Shown here piece after piece: positions 47,030 to 60,186 of a stretch of DNA of 64,000 nt. The DNA is taken from contig CALSFV010000047.1 of the NCBI GenBank assembly GCA_943737045.1, positions 310,001 through 374,000 on the forward strand. Direction: 5' to 3'. Numbering within the stretch: the stretch's first letter is position 1; every line of letters starts with the position of its first letter. The stretch is from Parapristionchus giblindavisi. Taxonomy: Eukaryota > Nematoda > Chromadorea > Rhabditida > Diplogasteridae. A program made the position numbers and the translations under genes. Below the pieces are notes generated by a model. It saw only the letters and a program-made list of their open reading frames with translations. It had not been told where the DNA came from and made no database searches.

Positions 47030-50000
47030 GTGTGTCTCATTCAGAATTTTTTCCTCTTTCACATACTATATCACTTGCTGAGTGTCATTGACAATTTGAC
47101 TTGTAACGAACTGTTTTGTACCAAAAACAGAGAGTACCCAAAGATAAATTTACATATTGGCCGTACTGACCACATTGAAATAGTTTATCTTATTCAGAAT
47201 TTTTCGCTCTTTCATTTGGTATATGACACGATAGGTTTCATTTTCATTTTCACATTTCTCAAGTTATCTTGATCATATCAGAGTAAAAGCTACTTTTGTA
47301 CTTCGATCATTATAGCAGCAGTAAAATATTACAGATTGACATGACCTGAAGTGTGTCTCATTCAGAATTTTTTCCTCTTTCACATACTATATCACTTGCT
47401 GAGTGTCATTGACAATTTGACTTGTAACGAACTGTTTTGTACCAAAAACAGAGAGTACCCAAAGATAAATTTACATATTGGCCGTACTGACCACATTGAA
47501 ATAGTTTATCTTATTCAGAATTTTTCGCTCTTTCATTTGGTATATGACACTATAGGTTTCATTTTCATTTTCAAATTTCTCAAGTTATCTTGTTCATATC
47601 AGAGTAAAAGCTACTTTTGTACTTCGATCATTATAGCAGCAGTAAAATATTACAGATTGACATGACCTGAAGTGTGTCTCATTCAGAATTTTTTCCTCTT
47701 TCACATAGTATATCACTCGCTGAGTATCATTGCCAATTTGACTTGTAACGAACTGTTTTGTACCAAAAACAGAGAGTACCGAAAGATAAATTTACATATT
47801 GGCCGTACTGACCACATTGAAATAGTTTATCTTATTCAGAATTTTTCGCTCTTTCATTTGGTATATGACACGATAGGTTTCATTTTCATTTTCACATTTC
47901 TCAAGTTATCTTGATCATATCAGAGTAAAAGCTACTTTTGTACTTCGATCATTATAGCAGCAGTAAAATATTACAGATTGACATGACCTGAAGTGTGTCT
48001 CATTCAGAATTTTTTCCTCTTTCACATACTATATCACTTGCTGAGTGTCATTGACAATTTGACTTGTAACGAACTGTTTTGTACCAAAAACAGAGAGTAC
48101 CCAAAGATAAATTTACATATTGGCCGTACTGACCACATTGAAATAGTTTATCTTATTCAGAATTTTTCGCTCTTTCATTTGGTATATGACACGATAGGTT
48201 TCATTTTCATTTTCAAATTTCTCAAGTTATCTTGATCATATCAGAGTAAAAGCTACTTTTGTACTTCGATCATTATAGCAGCAGTAAAATATTACAGATT
48301 GACATGACCTGAAGTGTGTCTCATTCAGAATTTTTTCCTCTTTCACATACTATATCACTTGCTGAGTGTCATTGACAATTTGACTTGTAACGAACTGTTT
48401 TGTACCAAAAACAGAGAGTACCCAAAGATAAATTTACATATTGGCCGTACTGACCACATTGAAATAGTTTATCTTATTCAGAATTTTTCGCTCTTTCATT
48501 TGGTATATGACACGATAGGTTTCATTTTCATTTTCAAATTTCTCAAGTTATCTTGATCATATCAGAGTAAAAGCTACTTTTGTACTTCGATCATTATAGC
48601 AGCAGTAAAATATTACAGATTGACATGACCTGAAGTGTGTCTCATTCAGAATTTTTTCCTCTTTCACATAGTATATCACTCGCTGAGTATCATTGCCAAT
48701 TTGACTTGTAACGAACTGTTTTGTACCAAAAACAGAGAGTACTGAAAGATAAATTTACATATTGGCCGTACTTACCACTTTGAAATAGTTCATCTTATTC
48801 AGAATTTTTCGCTCTTTCATTTGGTATATGACACGATAGGTTTCATATTCATTTTCAAATTTCTCAAGTTATCTTGATCATATCAGAGTAAAAGCTACTT
48901 TTGTACTTCGATCATTATAGCAGCAGTAAAATATTACAGATCGACATGACCTGAAGTGTGTCTCATTCAGAATTTTTTCCTCTTTCACATACTATATCAC
49001 TTGCTGAGTAACATTGCCAATTTGACTTGTAACGAACTGTTTTGTACCAAAAACAGAGAGTACTGAAAGATAAATTTACATATTGGCCGTACTTACCACT
49101 TTGAAATAGTTCATCTTATTCAGAATTTTTCGCTCTTTCATTTGGTATATGACACGATAGGTTTCAATTTCATTTTCACATTTCTCAAGTTATCTTGATC
49201 ATATCAGAGTAAAAGCTACTTTTGTACTTCGATCATTATAGCAGCAGTAAAATATTACACATCGACATGACCTGAAGTGTGTCTCATTCAGAACTTTTCC
49301 TCTTTCACATACTATATCACTCGCTGAGTGTCATTGACAATTTGACTTGTAACGAACTGTTTTGTACCAAAAACAGAGAGTACCGAAAGATAAATTTACA
49401 TATTGGCCGTACTGACCACATTGAAATAGTTTATCTTATTCAGAATTTTTCGCTCTTTCATTTGGTATATGACACGATAGGTTTCATTTTCATTTTCACA
49501 TTTCTCAAGTTATCTTGATCATATCAGAGTAAAAGCTACTTTTGTACTTCGATCATTATAGCAGCAGTAAAATATTACAGATTGACATGACCTGAAGTGT
49601 GTCTCATTCAGAATTTTTTCCTCTTTCACATACTATATCACTTGCTGAGTGTCATTGACAATTTGACTTGTAACGAACTGTTTTGTACCAAAAACAGAGA
49701 GTACCCAAAGATAAATTTACATATTGGCCGTACTGACCACATTGAAATAGTTTATCTTATTCAGAATTTTTCGCTCTTTCATTTGGTATATGACACGATA
49801 GGTTTCATTTTCATTTTCAAATTTCTCAAGTTATCTTGATCATATCAGAGTAAAAGCTACTTTTGTACTTCGATCATTATAGCAGCAGTAAAATATTACA
49901 GATTGACATGACCTGAAGTGTGTCTCATTCAGAATTTTTTCCTCTTTCACATAGTATATCACTCGCTGAGTATCATTGCCAATTTGACTTGTAACGAACT

Positions 50001-53000
50001 GTTTTGTACCAAAAACAGAGAGTACCGAAAGATAAATTTACATATTGGCCGTACTGACCACATTGAAATAGTTAATCTTATTCAGAATTTTTCGCTCTTT
50101 CATTTGGTATATGACACGATAGGTTTCATTTTCATTTTCACATTTCTCAAGTTATCTTGATCATATCAGAGTAAAAGCTACTTTTGTACTTCGATCATTA
50201 TAGCAGCAGTAAAATATTACAGATTGACATGACCTGAAGTGTGTCTCATTCAGAATTTTTTCCTCTTTCACATACTATATCACTTGCTGAGTGTCATTGA
50301 CAATTTGACTTGTAACGAACTGTTTTGTACCAAAAACAGAGAGTACCCAAAGATAAATTTACATATTGGCCGTACTGACCACATTGAAATAGTTTATCTT
50401 ATTCAGAATTTTTCGCTCTTTCATTTGGTATATGACACGATAGGTTTCATTTTCATTTTCAAATTTCTCAAGTTATCTTGATCATATCAGAGTAAAAGCT
50501 ACTTTTGTACTTCGATCATTATAGCAGCAGTAAAATATTACAGAATGACATGACCTGAAGTGTGTCTCATTCAGAATTTTTTCCTCTTTCACATAGTATA
50601 TCACTCGCTGAGTATCATTGCCAATTTGACTTGTAACGAACTGTTTTGTACCAAAAACAGAGAGTACTGAAAGATAAATTTACATATTGGCCGTACTTAC
50701 CACTTTGAAATAGTTCATCTTATTCAGAATTTTTCGCTCTTTCATTTGGTATATGACACGATAGGTTTCATATTCATTTTCAAATTTCTCAAGTTATCTT
50801 GATCATATCAGAGTAAAAGCTACTTTTGTACTTCGATCATTATAGCAGCAGTAAAATATTACAGATCGACATGACCTGAAGTGTGTCTCATTCAGAATTT
50901 TTTCCTCTTTCACATACTATATCACTTGCTGAGTAACATTGCCAATTTGACTTGTAACGAACTGTTTTGTACCAAAAACAGAGAGTACTGAAAGATAAAT
51001 TTACATATTGGCCGTACTTACCACTTTGAAATAGTTTATCTTATTCAGAATTTTTCGCTCTTTCATTTGGTATATGACACGATAGGTTTCATTTTCATTT
51101 TCAAATTTCTCAAGTTATCTTGATCATATCAGAGTAAAAGCTACTTTTGTACTTCGATCATTATAGCAGCAGTAAAATATTACAGATTGACATGACCTGA
51201 AGTGTGTCTCATTCAGAATTTTTTCCTCTTTCACATAGTATATCACTCGCTGAGTATCATTGCCAATTTGACTTGTAACGAACTGTTTTGTACCAAAAAC
51301 AGAGAGTACCGAAAGATAAATTTACATATTGGCCGTACTGACCACATTGAAATAGTTTATCTTATTCAGAATTTTTCGCTCTTTCATTTGGTATATGACA
51401 CGATAGGTTTCATTTTCATTTTCACATTTCTCAAGTTATCTTGATCATATCAGAGTAAAAGCTACTTTTGTACTTCGATCATTATAGCAGCAGTAAAATA
51501 TTACAGATTGACATGACCTGAAGTGTGTCTCATTCAGAATTTTTTCCTCTTTCACATACTATATCACTTGCTGAGTGTCATTGACAATTTGACTTGTAAC
51601 GAACTGTTTTGTACCAAAAACAGAGAGTACCCAAAGATAAATTTACATATTGGCCGTACTGACCACATTGAAATAGTTTATCTTATTCAGAATTTTTCGC
51701 TCTTTCATTTGGTATATGACACGATAGGTTTCATTTTCATTTTCAAATTTCTCAAGTTATCTTGATCATATCAGAGTAAAAGCTACTTTTGTACTTCGAT
51801 CATTATAGCAGCAGTAAAATATTACAGATTGACATGACCTGAAGTGTGTCTCATTCAGAATTTTTTCCTCTTTCACATAGTATATCACTCGCTGAGTATC
51901 ATTGCCAATTTGACTTGTAACGAACTGTTTTGTACCAAAAACAGAGAGTACTGAAAGATAAATTTACATATTGGCCGTACTTACCACTTTGAAATAGTTC
52001 ATCTTATTCAGAATTTTTCGCTCTTTCATTTGGTATATGACACGATAGGTTTCATATTCATTTTCAAATTTCTCAAGTTATCTTGATCATATCAGAGTAA
52101 AAGCTACTTTTGTACTTCGATCATTATAGCAGCAGTAAAATATTACAGATCGACATGACCTGAAGTGTGTCTCATTCAGAATTTTTTCCTCTTTCACATA
52201 CTATATCACTTGCTGAGTAACATTGCCAATTTGACTTGTAACGAACTGTTTTGTACCAAAAACAGAGAGTACTGAAAGATAAATTTACATATTGGCCGTA
52301 CTTACCACTTTGAAATAGTTCATCTTATTCAGAATTTTTCGCTCTTTCATTTGGTATATGACACGATAGGTTTCATATTCATTTTCAAATTTCTCAAGTT
52401 ATCTTGATCATATCAGAGTAAAAGCTACTTTTGTACTTCGATCATTATAGCAGCAGTAAAATATTACAGATCGTCATGACCTGAAGTGTGTCTCATTCAG
52501 AATTTTTTCCACTTTCACATACTATATCACTTGCTGAGTGTCATTGACAATTTGACTTGTAACGAACTGTTTTGTACCAAAAACAGAGAGTACCGAAAGA
52601 TAAATTTACATATTGGCCGTACTGACCACATTGAAATAGTTCATCTTATTCAGAATTTTTCGCTCTTTCATTTGGTATATGACACGATAGGTTTCATTTT
52701 CATTTTCACATTTCTCAAGTTATCTTGATCATATCAGAGTAAAAGCTACTTTTGTACTTCGATCATTATAGCAGCAGTAAAATATTACAGATCGACATGA
52801 CCTGAAGTGTGTCTCATTCAGAATTTTTTCCTCTTTCACATACTATATCACTTGCTGAGTAACATTGCCAATTTGACTTGCAACGAACTGTTTTGTACCA
52901 AAAACAGAGAGTACTGAAAGATAAATTTACATATTGGCCGTACTTACCACTTTGAAATAGTTCATCTTATTCAGAATTTTTCGCTCTTTCATTTGGTATA

Positions 53001-54411
53001 TGACACGATAGGTTTCAATTTCATTTTCACATTTCTCAAGTTATCTTGATCATATCAGAGTAAAAGCTACTTTTGTACTTCGATCATTATAGCAGCAGTA
53101 AAATATTACACATCGACATGACCTGAAGTGTGTCTCATTCAGAATTTTTTCCTCTTTCACATACTATATCACTCGCTGAGTGTCATTGACAATTTGACTT
53201 GTAACGAACTGTTTTGTACCAAAAACAGAGAGAACCGAAAGATAAATTTACATATTGGCCGTACTGACCACATTGAAATAGTTCATCTTATTCAGAATTT
53301 TTCGCTCTTTCATTTGGTATATGACACGATAGGTTTCATTTTCATTTTCACATTTCTCAAGTTATCTTGATCATATCAGAGTAAAAGCTACTTTTGTACT
53401 TCGATCATTATAGCAGCAGTAAAATATTACAGATTGACATGACCTGAAGTGTGTCTCATTCAGAATTTTTTCCTCTTTCACATACTATATCACTTGCTGA
53501 GTGTCATTGACAATTTGACTTGTAACGAACTGTTTTGTACCAAAAACAGAGAGTACCGAAAGATAAATTTACATATTGGCCGTACTGACCACATTGAAAT
53601 AGTTTATCTTATTCAGAATTTGTCGCTCTTTCATTTGGTATATGACACGATAGGTTTCATTTTCATTTTCAAATTTCTCAAGTTATCTTGATCATATCAG
53701 AGTAAAAGCAACTTTTGTACTTCGATCATTATAGCAGCAGTAAAATATTACACATCGACATGACCTGAAGTGTGTCTCATTCAGAATTTTTTCCTCTTTC
53801 ACATAGTATATCACTCGCTGAGTATCATTGACAATTTGACTTGTAACGAACTGTTTTGTACCAAAAACAGAGAGTACCGAAAGATAAATTTACATATTGG
53901 CCGTACTGACCACATTGAAATAGTTTATCTTATTCAGAATTTGTCGCTCTTTCATTTGGTATATGACACGATAGGTTTCATTTTCATTTTCAAATTTCTC
54001 AAGTTATCTTGATCATATCAGAGTAAAAGCAACTTTTGTACTTCGATCATTATAGCAGCAGTAAAATATTACACATCGACATGACCTGAAGTGTGTCTCA
54101 TTCAGAATTTTTTCCTCTTTCACATAGTATATCACTCGCTGAGTATCATTGACAATTTGACTTGTAACGAACTGTTTTGTACCAGAAACAGAGAGTACTG
54201 AAAGATAAATTTACATATTGGCCGTACTGACCACTTTGAAATAGTTTATCTTATTCAGAATTTTTCGCTCTTTCATTTGGTATATGACACGATAGGTTTC
54301 ATTTTCATTTTCAAATTTCTCAAGTTATCTTGATCATATCAGAGTAAAAGCTACTTTTGTACTTCGATCATTATAGCAGCAGTAAAATATTACAGATCGA
54401 CATGACCTGAA

Positions 54412-55374
54412 GTGTGTCTCATTCAGAATTTTTTCCTCTTTCACATACTGTATCACTTGCTGAGTGTCATTGACAATTTGACTTGTAACGAACTGTTTTG
54501 TACCAAAAACAGAGAGTACCGAAAGATAAATTTACATATTGGAAGTACTGACCACATTGAAATAGTTTATCTTATTCAGAATTTTTCGCTCTTTCATTTG
54601 GTATATGACACGATAGGTTTCATTTTCATTTTCAAATTTCTCAAGTTATCTTGATCATATCAGATTAAAAGCTACTTTTGTACTTCGATCATTATAGCAG
54701 CAGTAAAATATTACAGATTGACATGACCTGAAGTGTGTCTCATTCAGAATTTTTTCCTCTTTCACATAGTATATCACTCGCTGAGTATCATTGCCAATTT
54801 GACTTGTAACGAACTGTTTTGTACCAAAAACAGAGAGTACTGAAAGATAAATTTACATATTGGCCGTACTTACCACTTTGAAATAGTTTATCTTATTCAG
54901 AATTTTTCGCTCTTTCATTTGGTATATGACACGATAGGTTTCATTTTCATTTTCAAATTTCTCAAGTTATCTTGATCATATCAGAGTAAAAGCTACTTTT
55001 GTACTTCGATCATTATAGCAGCAGTAAAATATTACAGATCGACATGACCTGAAGTGTGTCTCATTCAGAATTTTTTCCTCTTTCACATACTGTATCACTT
55101 GCTGAGTGTCATTGACAATTTGACTTGTAACGAACTGTTTTGTACCAAAAACAGAGAGTACCGAAAGATAAATTTACATATTGGAAGTACTGACCACATT
55201 GAAATAGTTTATCTTATTCAGAATTTTTCGCTCTTTCATTTGGTATATGACACGATAGGTTTCATTTTCATTTTCAAATTTCTCAAGTTATCTTGATCAT
55301 ATCAGAGTAAAAGCTACTTTTGTACTTCGATCATTATAGCAGCAGTAAAATATTACAGATTGACATGACCTGAG
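54412..55374 (+). repeat. 642-bp duplication marked by TTGGAAGTACTGACC
   Basis: The two-base change GGAAGTACTG (elsewhere GGCCGTACTG) occurs only in the monomers at 54412 and 55054, exactly 642 bp apart, in otherwise matching context. It is a clear local dimer duplication. Confidence 0.8.
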
Positions 55375-58262
55375 GTGTGTCTCATTCAGAATTTTTTCCT
55401 CTTTCACATAGTATATCACTCGCTGAGTATCATTGCCAATTTGACTTGTAACGAACTGTTTTGTACCAAAAACAGAGAGTACTGAAAGATAAATTTACAT
55501 ATTGGCCGTACTTACCACTTTGAAATAGTTCATCTTATTCAGAATTTTTCGCTCTTTCATTTGGTATATGACACGATAGGTTTCATATTCATTTTCAAAT
55601 TTCTCAAGTTATCTTGATCATATCAGAGTAAAAGCTACTTTTGTACTTCGATCATTATAGCAGCAGTAAAATATTACAGATCGACATGACCTGAAGTGTG
55701 TCTCATTCAGAATTTTTTCCTCTTTCACATACTATATCACTCGCTGAGTGTCATTGACAATTTGACTTGTAACGAACTGTTTTGTACCAAAAACAGAGAG
55801 TACCGAAAGATAAATTTACATATTGGCCGTACTGACCACATTGAAATAGTTCATCTTATTCAGAATTTTTCGCTCTTTCATTTGGTATATGACACGATAG
55901 GTGTCATTTTCATTTTCACATTTCTCAAGTTATCTTGATCATATCAGAGTAAAAGCTACTTTTGTACTTCGATCATTATAGCAGCAGTAAAATATTACTG
56001 ATTGACATGACCTGAAGTGTGTCTCATTCAGAATTTTTTCCTCTTTCACATACTATATCACTTGCTGAGTGTCATTGACAATTTGACTTGTAACGAACTG
56101 TTTTGTACCAAAAACAGAGAGTACCGAAAGATAAATTTACATATTGGCCGTACTGACCACATTGAAATAGTTTATCTTATTCAGAATTTTTCGCTCTTTC
56201 ATTTGGTATATGACACGATAGGTTTCATTTTCATTTTCAAATTTCTCAAGTTATCTTGATCATATCAGAGTAAAAGCTACTTTTGTACTTCGATCATTAT
56301 AGCAGCAGTAAAATATTACAGATTGACATGACCTGAAGTGTGTCTCATTCAGAATTTTTTCCTCTTTCACATACTGTATCACTTGCTGAGTGTCATGGAC
56401 AATTTGACTTGTAACGAACTGTTTTGTACCAAAAACAGAGAGTACCGAAAGATAAATTTACATATTGGCCGTACTGACCACATTGAAATAGTTTATCTTA
56501 TTCAGAATTTTTCGCTCTTTCATTTGGTATATGACACGATAGGTTTCATTTTCATTTTCACATTTCTCATGTTATCTTGATCATATCAGAGTAAAAGCTA
56601 ATTTTGTACTTCGATCATTATAGCAGCAGTAAAATATTACAGATTGACATGACCTGAAGTGTGTCTCATTCAGAATTTTTTCCTCTTTCACATAGTATAT
56701 CACTCGCTGAGTATCATTGCCAATTTGACTTGTAACGAACTGTTTTGTACCAAAAACAGAGAGTACTGAAAGATAAATTTACATATTGGCCGTACTTACC
56801 ACTTTGAAATAGTTCATCTTATTCAGAATTTTTCGCTCTTTCATTTGGTATATGACACGATAGGTTTCATATTCATTTTCAAATTTCTCAAGTTATCTTG
56901 ATCATATCAGAGTAAAAGCTACTTTTGTACTTCGATCATTATAGCAGCAGTAAAATATTACAGATCGTCATGACCTGAAGTGTGTCTCATTCAGAATTTT
57001 TTCCACTTTCACATACTATATCACTTGCTGAGTGTCATTGACAATTTGACTTGTAACGAACTGTTTTGTACCAAAAACAGAGAGTACCGAAAGATAAATT
57101 TACATATTGGCCGTACTGACCACATTGAAATAGTTCATCTTATTCAGAATTTTTCGCTCTTTCATTTGGTATATGACACGATAGGTTTCATTTTCATTTT
57201 CACATTTCTCAAGTTATCTTGATCATATCAGAGTAAAAGCTACTTTTGTACTTCGATCATTATAGCAGCAGTAAAATATTACAGATCGACATGACCTGAA
57301 GTGTGTCTCATTCAGAATTTTTTCCTCTTTCACATACTATATCACTTGCTGAGTAACATTGCCAATTTGACTTGCAACGAACTGTTTTGTACCAAAAACA
57401 GAGAGTACTGAAAGATAAATTTACATATTGGCCGTACTTACCACTTTGAAATAGTTCATCTTATTCAGAATTTTTCGCTCTTTCATTTGGTATATGACAC
57501 GATAGGTTTCAATTTCATTTTCACATTTCTCAAGTTATCTTGATCATATCAGAGTAAAAGCTACTTTTGTACTTCGATCATTATAGCAGCAGTAAAATAT
57601 TACTGATTGACATGACCTGAAGTGTGTCTCATTCAGAATTTTTTCCTCTTTCACATACTATATCACTTGCTGAGTGTCATTGACAATTTGACTTGTAACG
57701 AACTGTTTTGTACCAAAAACAGAGAGTACCGAAAGATAAATTTACATATTGGCCGTACTGACCACATTGAAATAGTTTATCTTATTCAGAATTTTCGCTC
57801 TTTCATTTGGTATATGACACGATAGGTTTCATTTTCATTTTCACATTTCTCAAGTTATCTTGATCATATCAGAGTAAAAGCTACTTTTGTACTTCGATCA
57901 TTATAGCAGCAGTAAAATATTACAGATCGACATGACCTGAAGTGTGTCTCATTCAGAATTTTTTCCTCTTTCACATACTATATCACTCGCTGAGTGTCAT
58001 TGACAATTTGACTTGTAACGAACTGTTTTGTACCAAAAACAGAGAGTACCGAAAGATAAATTTACATATTGGCCGTACTGACCACATTGAAATAGTTCAT
58101 CTTATTCAGAATTTTTCGCTCTTTCATTTGGTATATGACACGATAGGTTTCATTTTCATTTTCACATTTCTCAAGTTATCTTGATCATATCAGAGTAAAA
58201 GCTACTTTTGTACTTCGATCATTATAGCAGCAGTAAAATATTACTGATTGACATGACCTGAA

Positions 58263-60186
58263 GTGTGTCTCATTCAGAATTTTTTCCTCTTTCACATACT
58301 ATATCACTTGCTGAGTGTCATTGACAATTTGACTTGTAACGAACTGTTTTGTACCAAAAACAGAGAGTACCGAAAGATAAATTTACATATTGGCCGTACT
58401 GACCACATTGAAATAGTTTATCTTATTCAGATTTTTTCGCTCTTTCATTTGGTATATGACACGATAGGTTTCATTTTCATTTTCAAATTTCTCAAGTTAT
58501 CTTGATCATATCAGAGTAAAAGCTACTTTTGTACTTCGATCATTATAGCAGCAGTAAAATATTACAGATTGACATGACCTGAAGTGTGTCTCATTCAGAA
58601 TTTTTTCCTCTTTCACATACTGTATCACTTGCTGAGTGTCATTGACAATTTGACTTGTAACGAACTGTTTTGTACCAAAAACAGAGAGTACCGAAAGATA
58701 AATTTACATATTGGCCGTACTGACCACATTGAAATAGTTTATCTTATTCAGAATTTTCGCTCTTTCATTTGGTATATGACACGATAGGTTTCATTTTCAT
58801 TTTCACATTTCTCAAGTTATCTTGATCATATCAGAGTAAAAGCTACTTTTGTACTTCGATCATTATAGCAGCAGTAAAATATTACAGATTGACATGACCT
58901 GAAGTGTGTCTCATTCAGAATTTTTTCCTCTTTCACATAGTATATCACTCGCTGAGTATCATTGCCAATTTGACTTGTAACGAACTGTTTTGTACCAAAA
59001 ACAGAGAGTACTGAAAGATAAATTTACATATTGGCCGTACTTACCACTTTTAAATAGTTCATCTTATTCAGAATTTTTCGCTCTTTCATTTGGTATATGA
59101 CACGATAGGTTTCATATTCATTTTCAAATTTCTCAAGTTATCTTGATCATATCATAGTAAAAGCTACTTTTGTACTTCGATCATTATAGCAGCAGTAAAA
59201 TATTACTGATTGACATGACCTGAAGTGTGTCTCATTCAGAATTTTTTCCTCTTTCACATACTATATCACTTGCTGAGTGTCATTGACAATTTGACTTGTA
59301 ACGAACTGTTTTGTACCAAAAACAGAGAGTACCGAAAGATAAATTTACATATTGGCCGTACTGACCACATTGAAATAGTTTATCTTATTCAGAATTTTTC
59401 GCTCTTTCATTTGGTATATGACACGATAGGTTTCATTTTCATTTTCAAATTTCTCAAGTTATCTTGATCATATCAGAGTAAAAGCTACTTTTGTACTTCG
59501 ATCATTATAGCAGCAGTAAAATATTACAGATTGACATGACCTGAAGTGTGTCTCATTCAGAATTTTTTCCTCTTTCACATACTGTATCACTTGCTGAGTG
59601 TCATTGACAATTTGACTTGTAACGAACTGTTTTGTACCAAAAACAGAGAGTACCGAAAGATAAATTTACATATTGGCCGTACTGACCACATTGAAATAGT
59701 TTATCTTATTCAGAATTTTCGCTCTTTCATTTGGTATATGACACGATAGGTTTCATTTTCATTTTCACATTTCTCAAGTTATCTTGATCATATCAGAGTA
59801 AAAGCTACTTTTGTACTTCGATCATTATAGCAGCAGTAAAATATTACAGATTGACATGACCTGAAGTGTGTCTCATTCAGAATTTTTTCCTCTTTCACAT
59901 AGTATATCACTCGCTGAGTATCATTGCCAATTTGACTTGTAACGAACTGTTTTGTACCAAAAACAGAGAGTACTGAAAGATAAATTTACATATTGGCCGT
60001 ACTTACCACTTTTAAATAGTTCATCTTATTCAGAATTTTTCGCTCTTTCATTTGGTATATGACACGATAGGTTTCATATTCATTTTCAAATTTCTCAAGT
60101 TATCTTGATCATATCATAGTAAAAGCTACTTTTGTACTTCGATCATTATAGCAGCAGTAAAATATTACAGATCGACATGACCTGAA
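58263..60186 (+). repeat. 962-bp higher-order trimer, two copies
   Basis: Monomers 58263, 58584 and 58905 are repeated by 59225, 59546 and 59867. The second monomer of each trimer carries a one-base deletion (CAGAATTTTCGCTC) and the third carries CACTTTTAAATAG and ATCATAGTAAAAG. The same deletion is found in monomers at 57622 and 61792, so the variant has spread by amplification. Confidence 0.8.
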
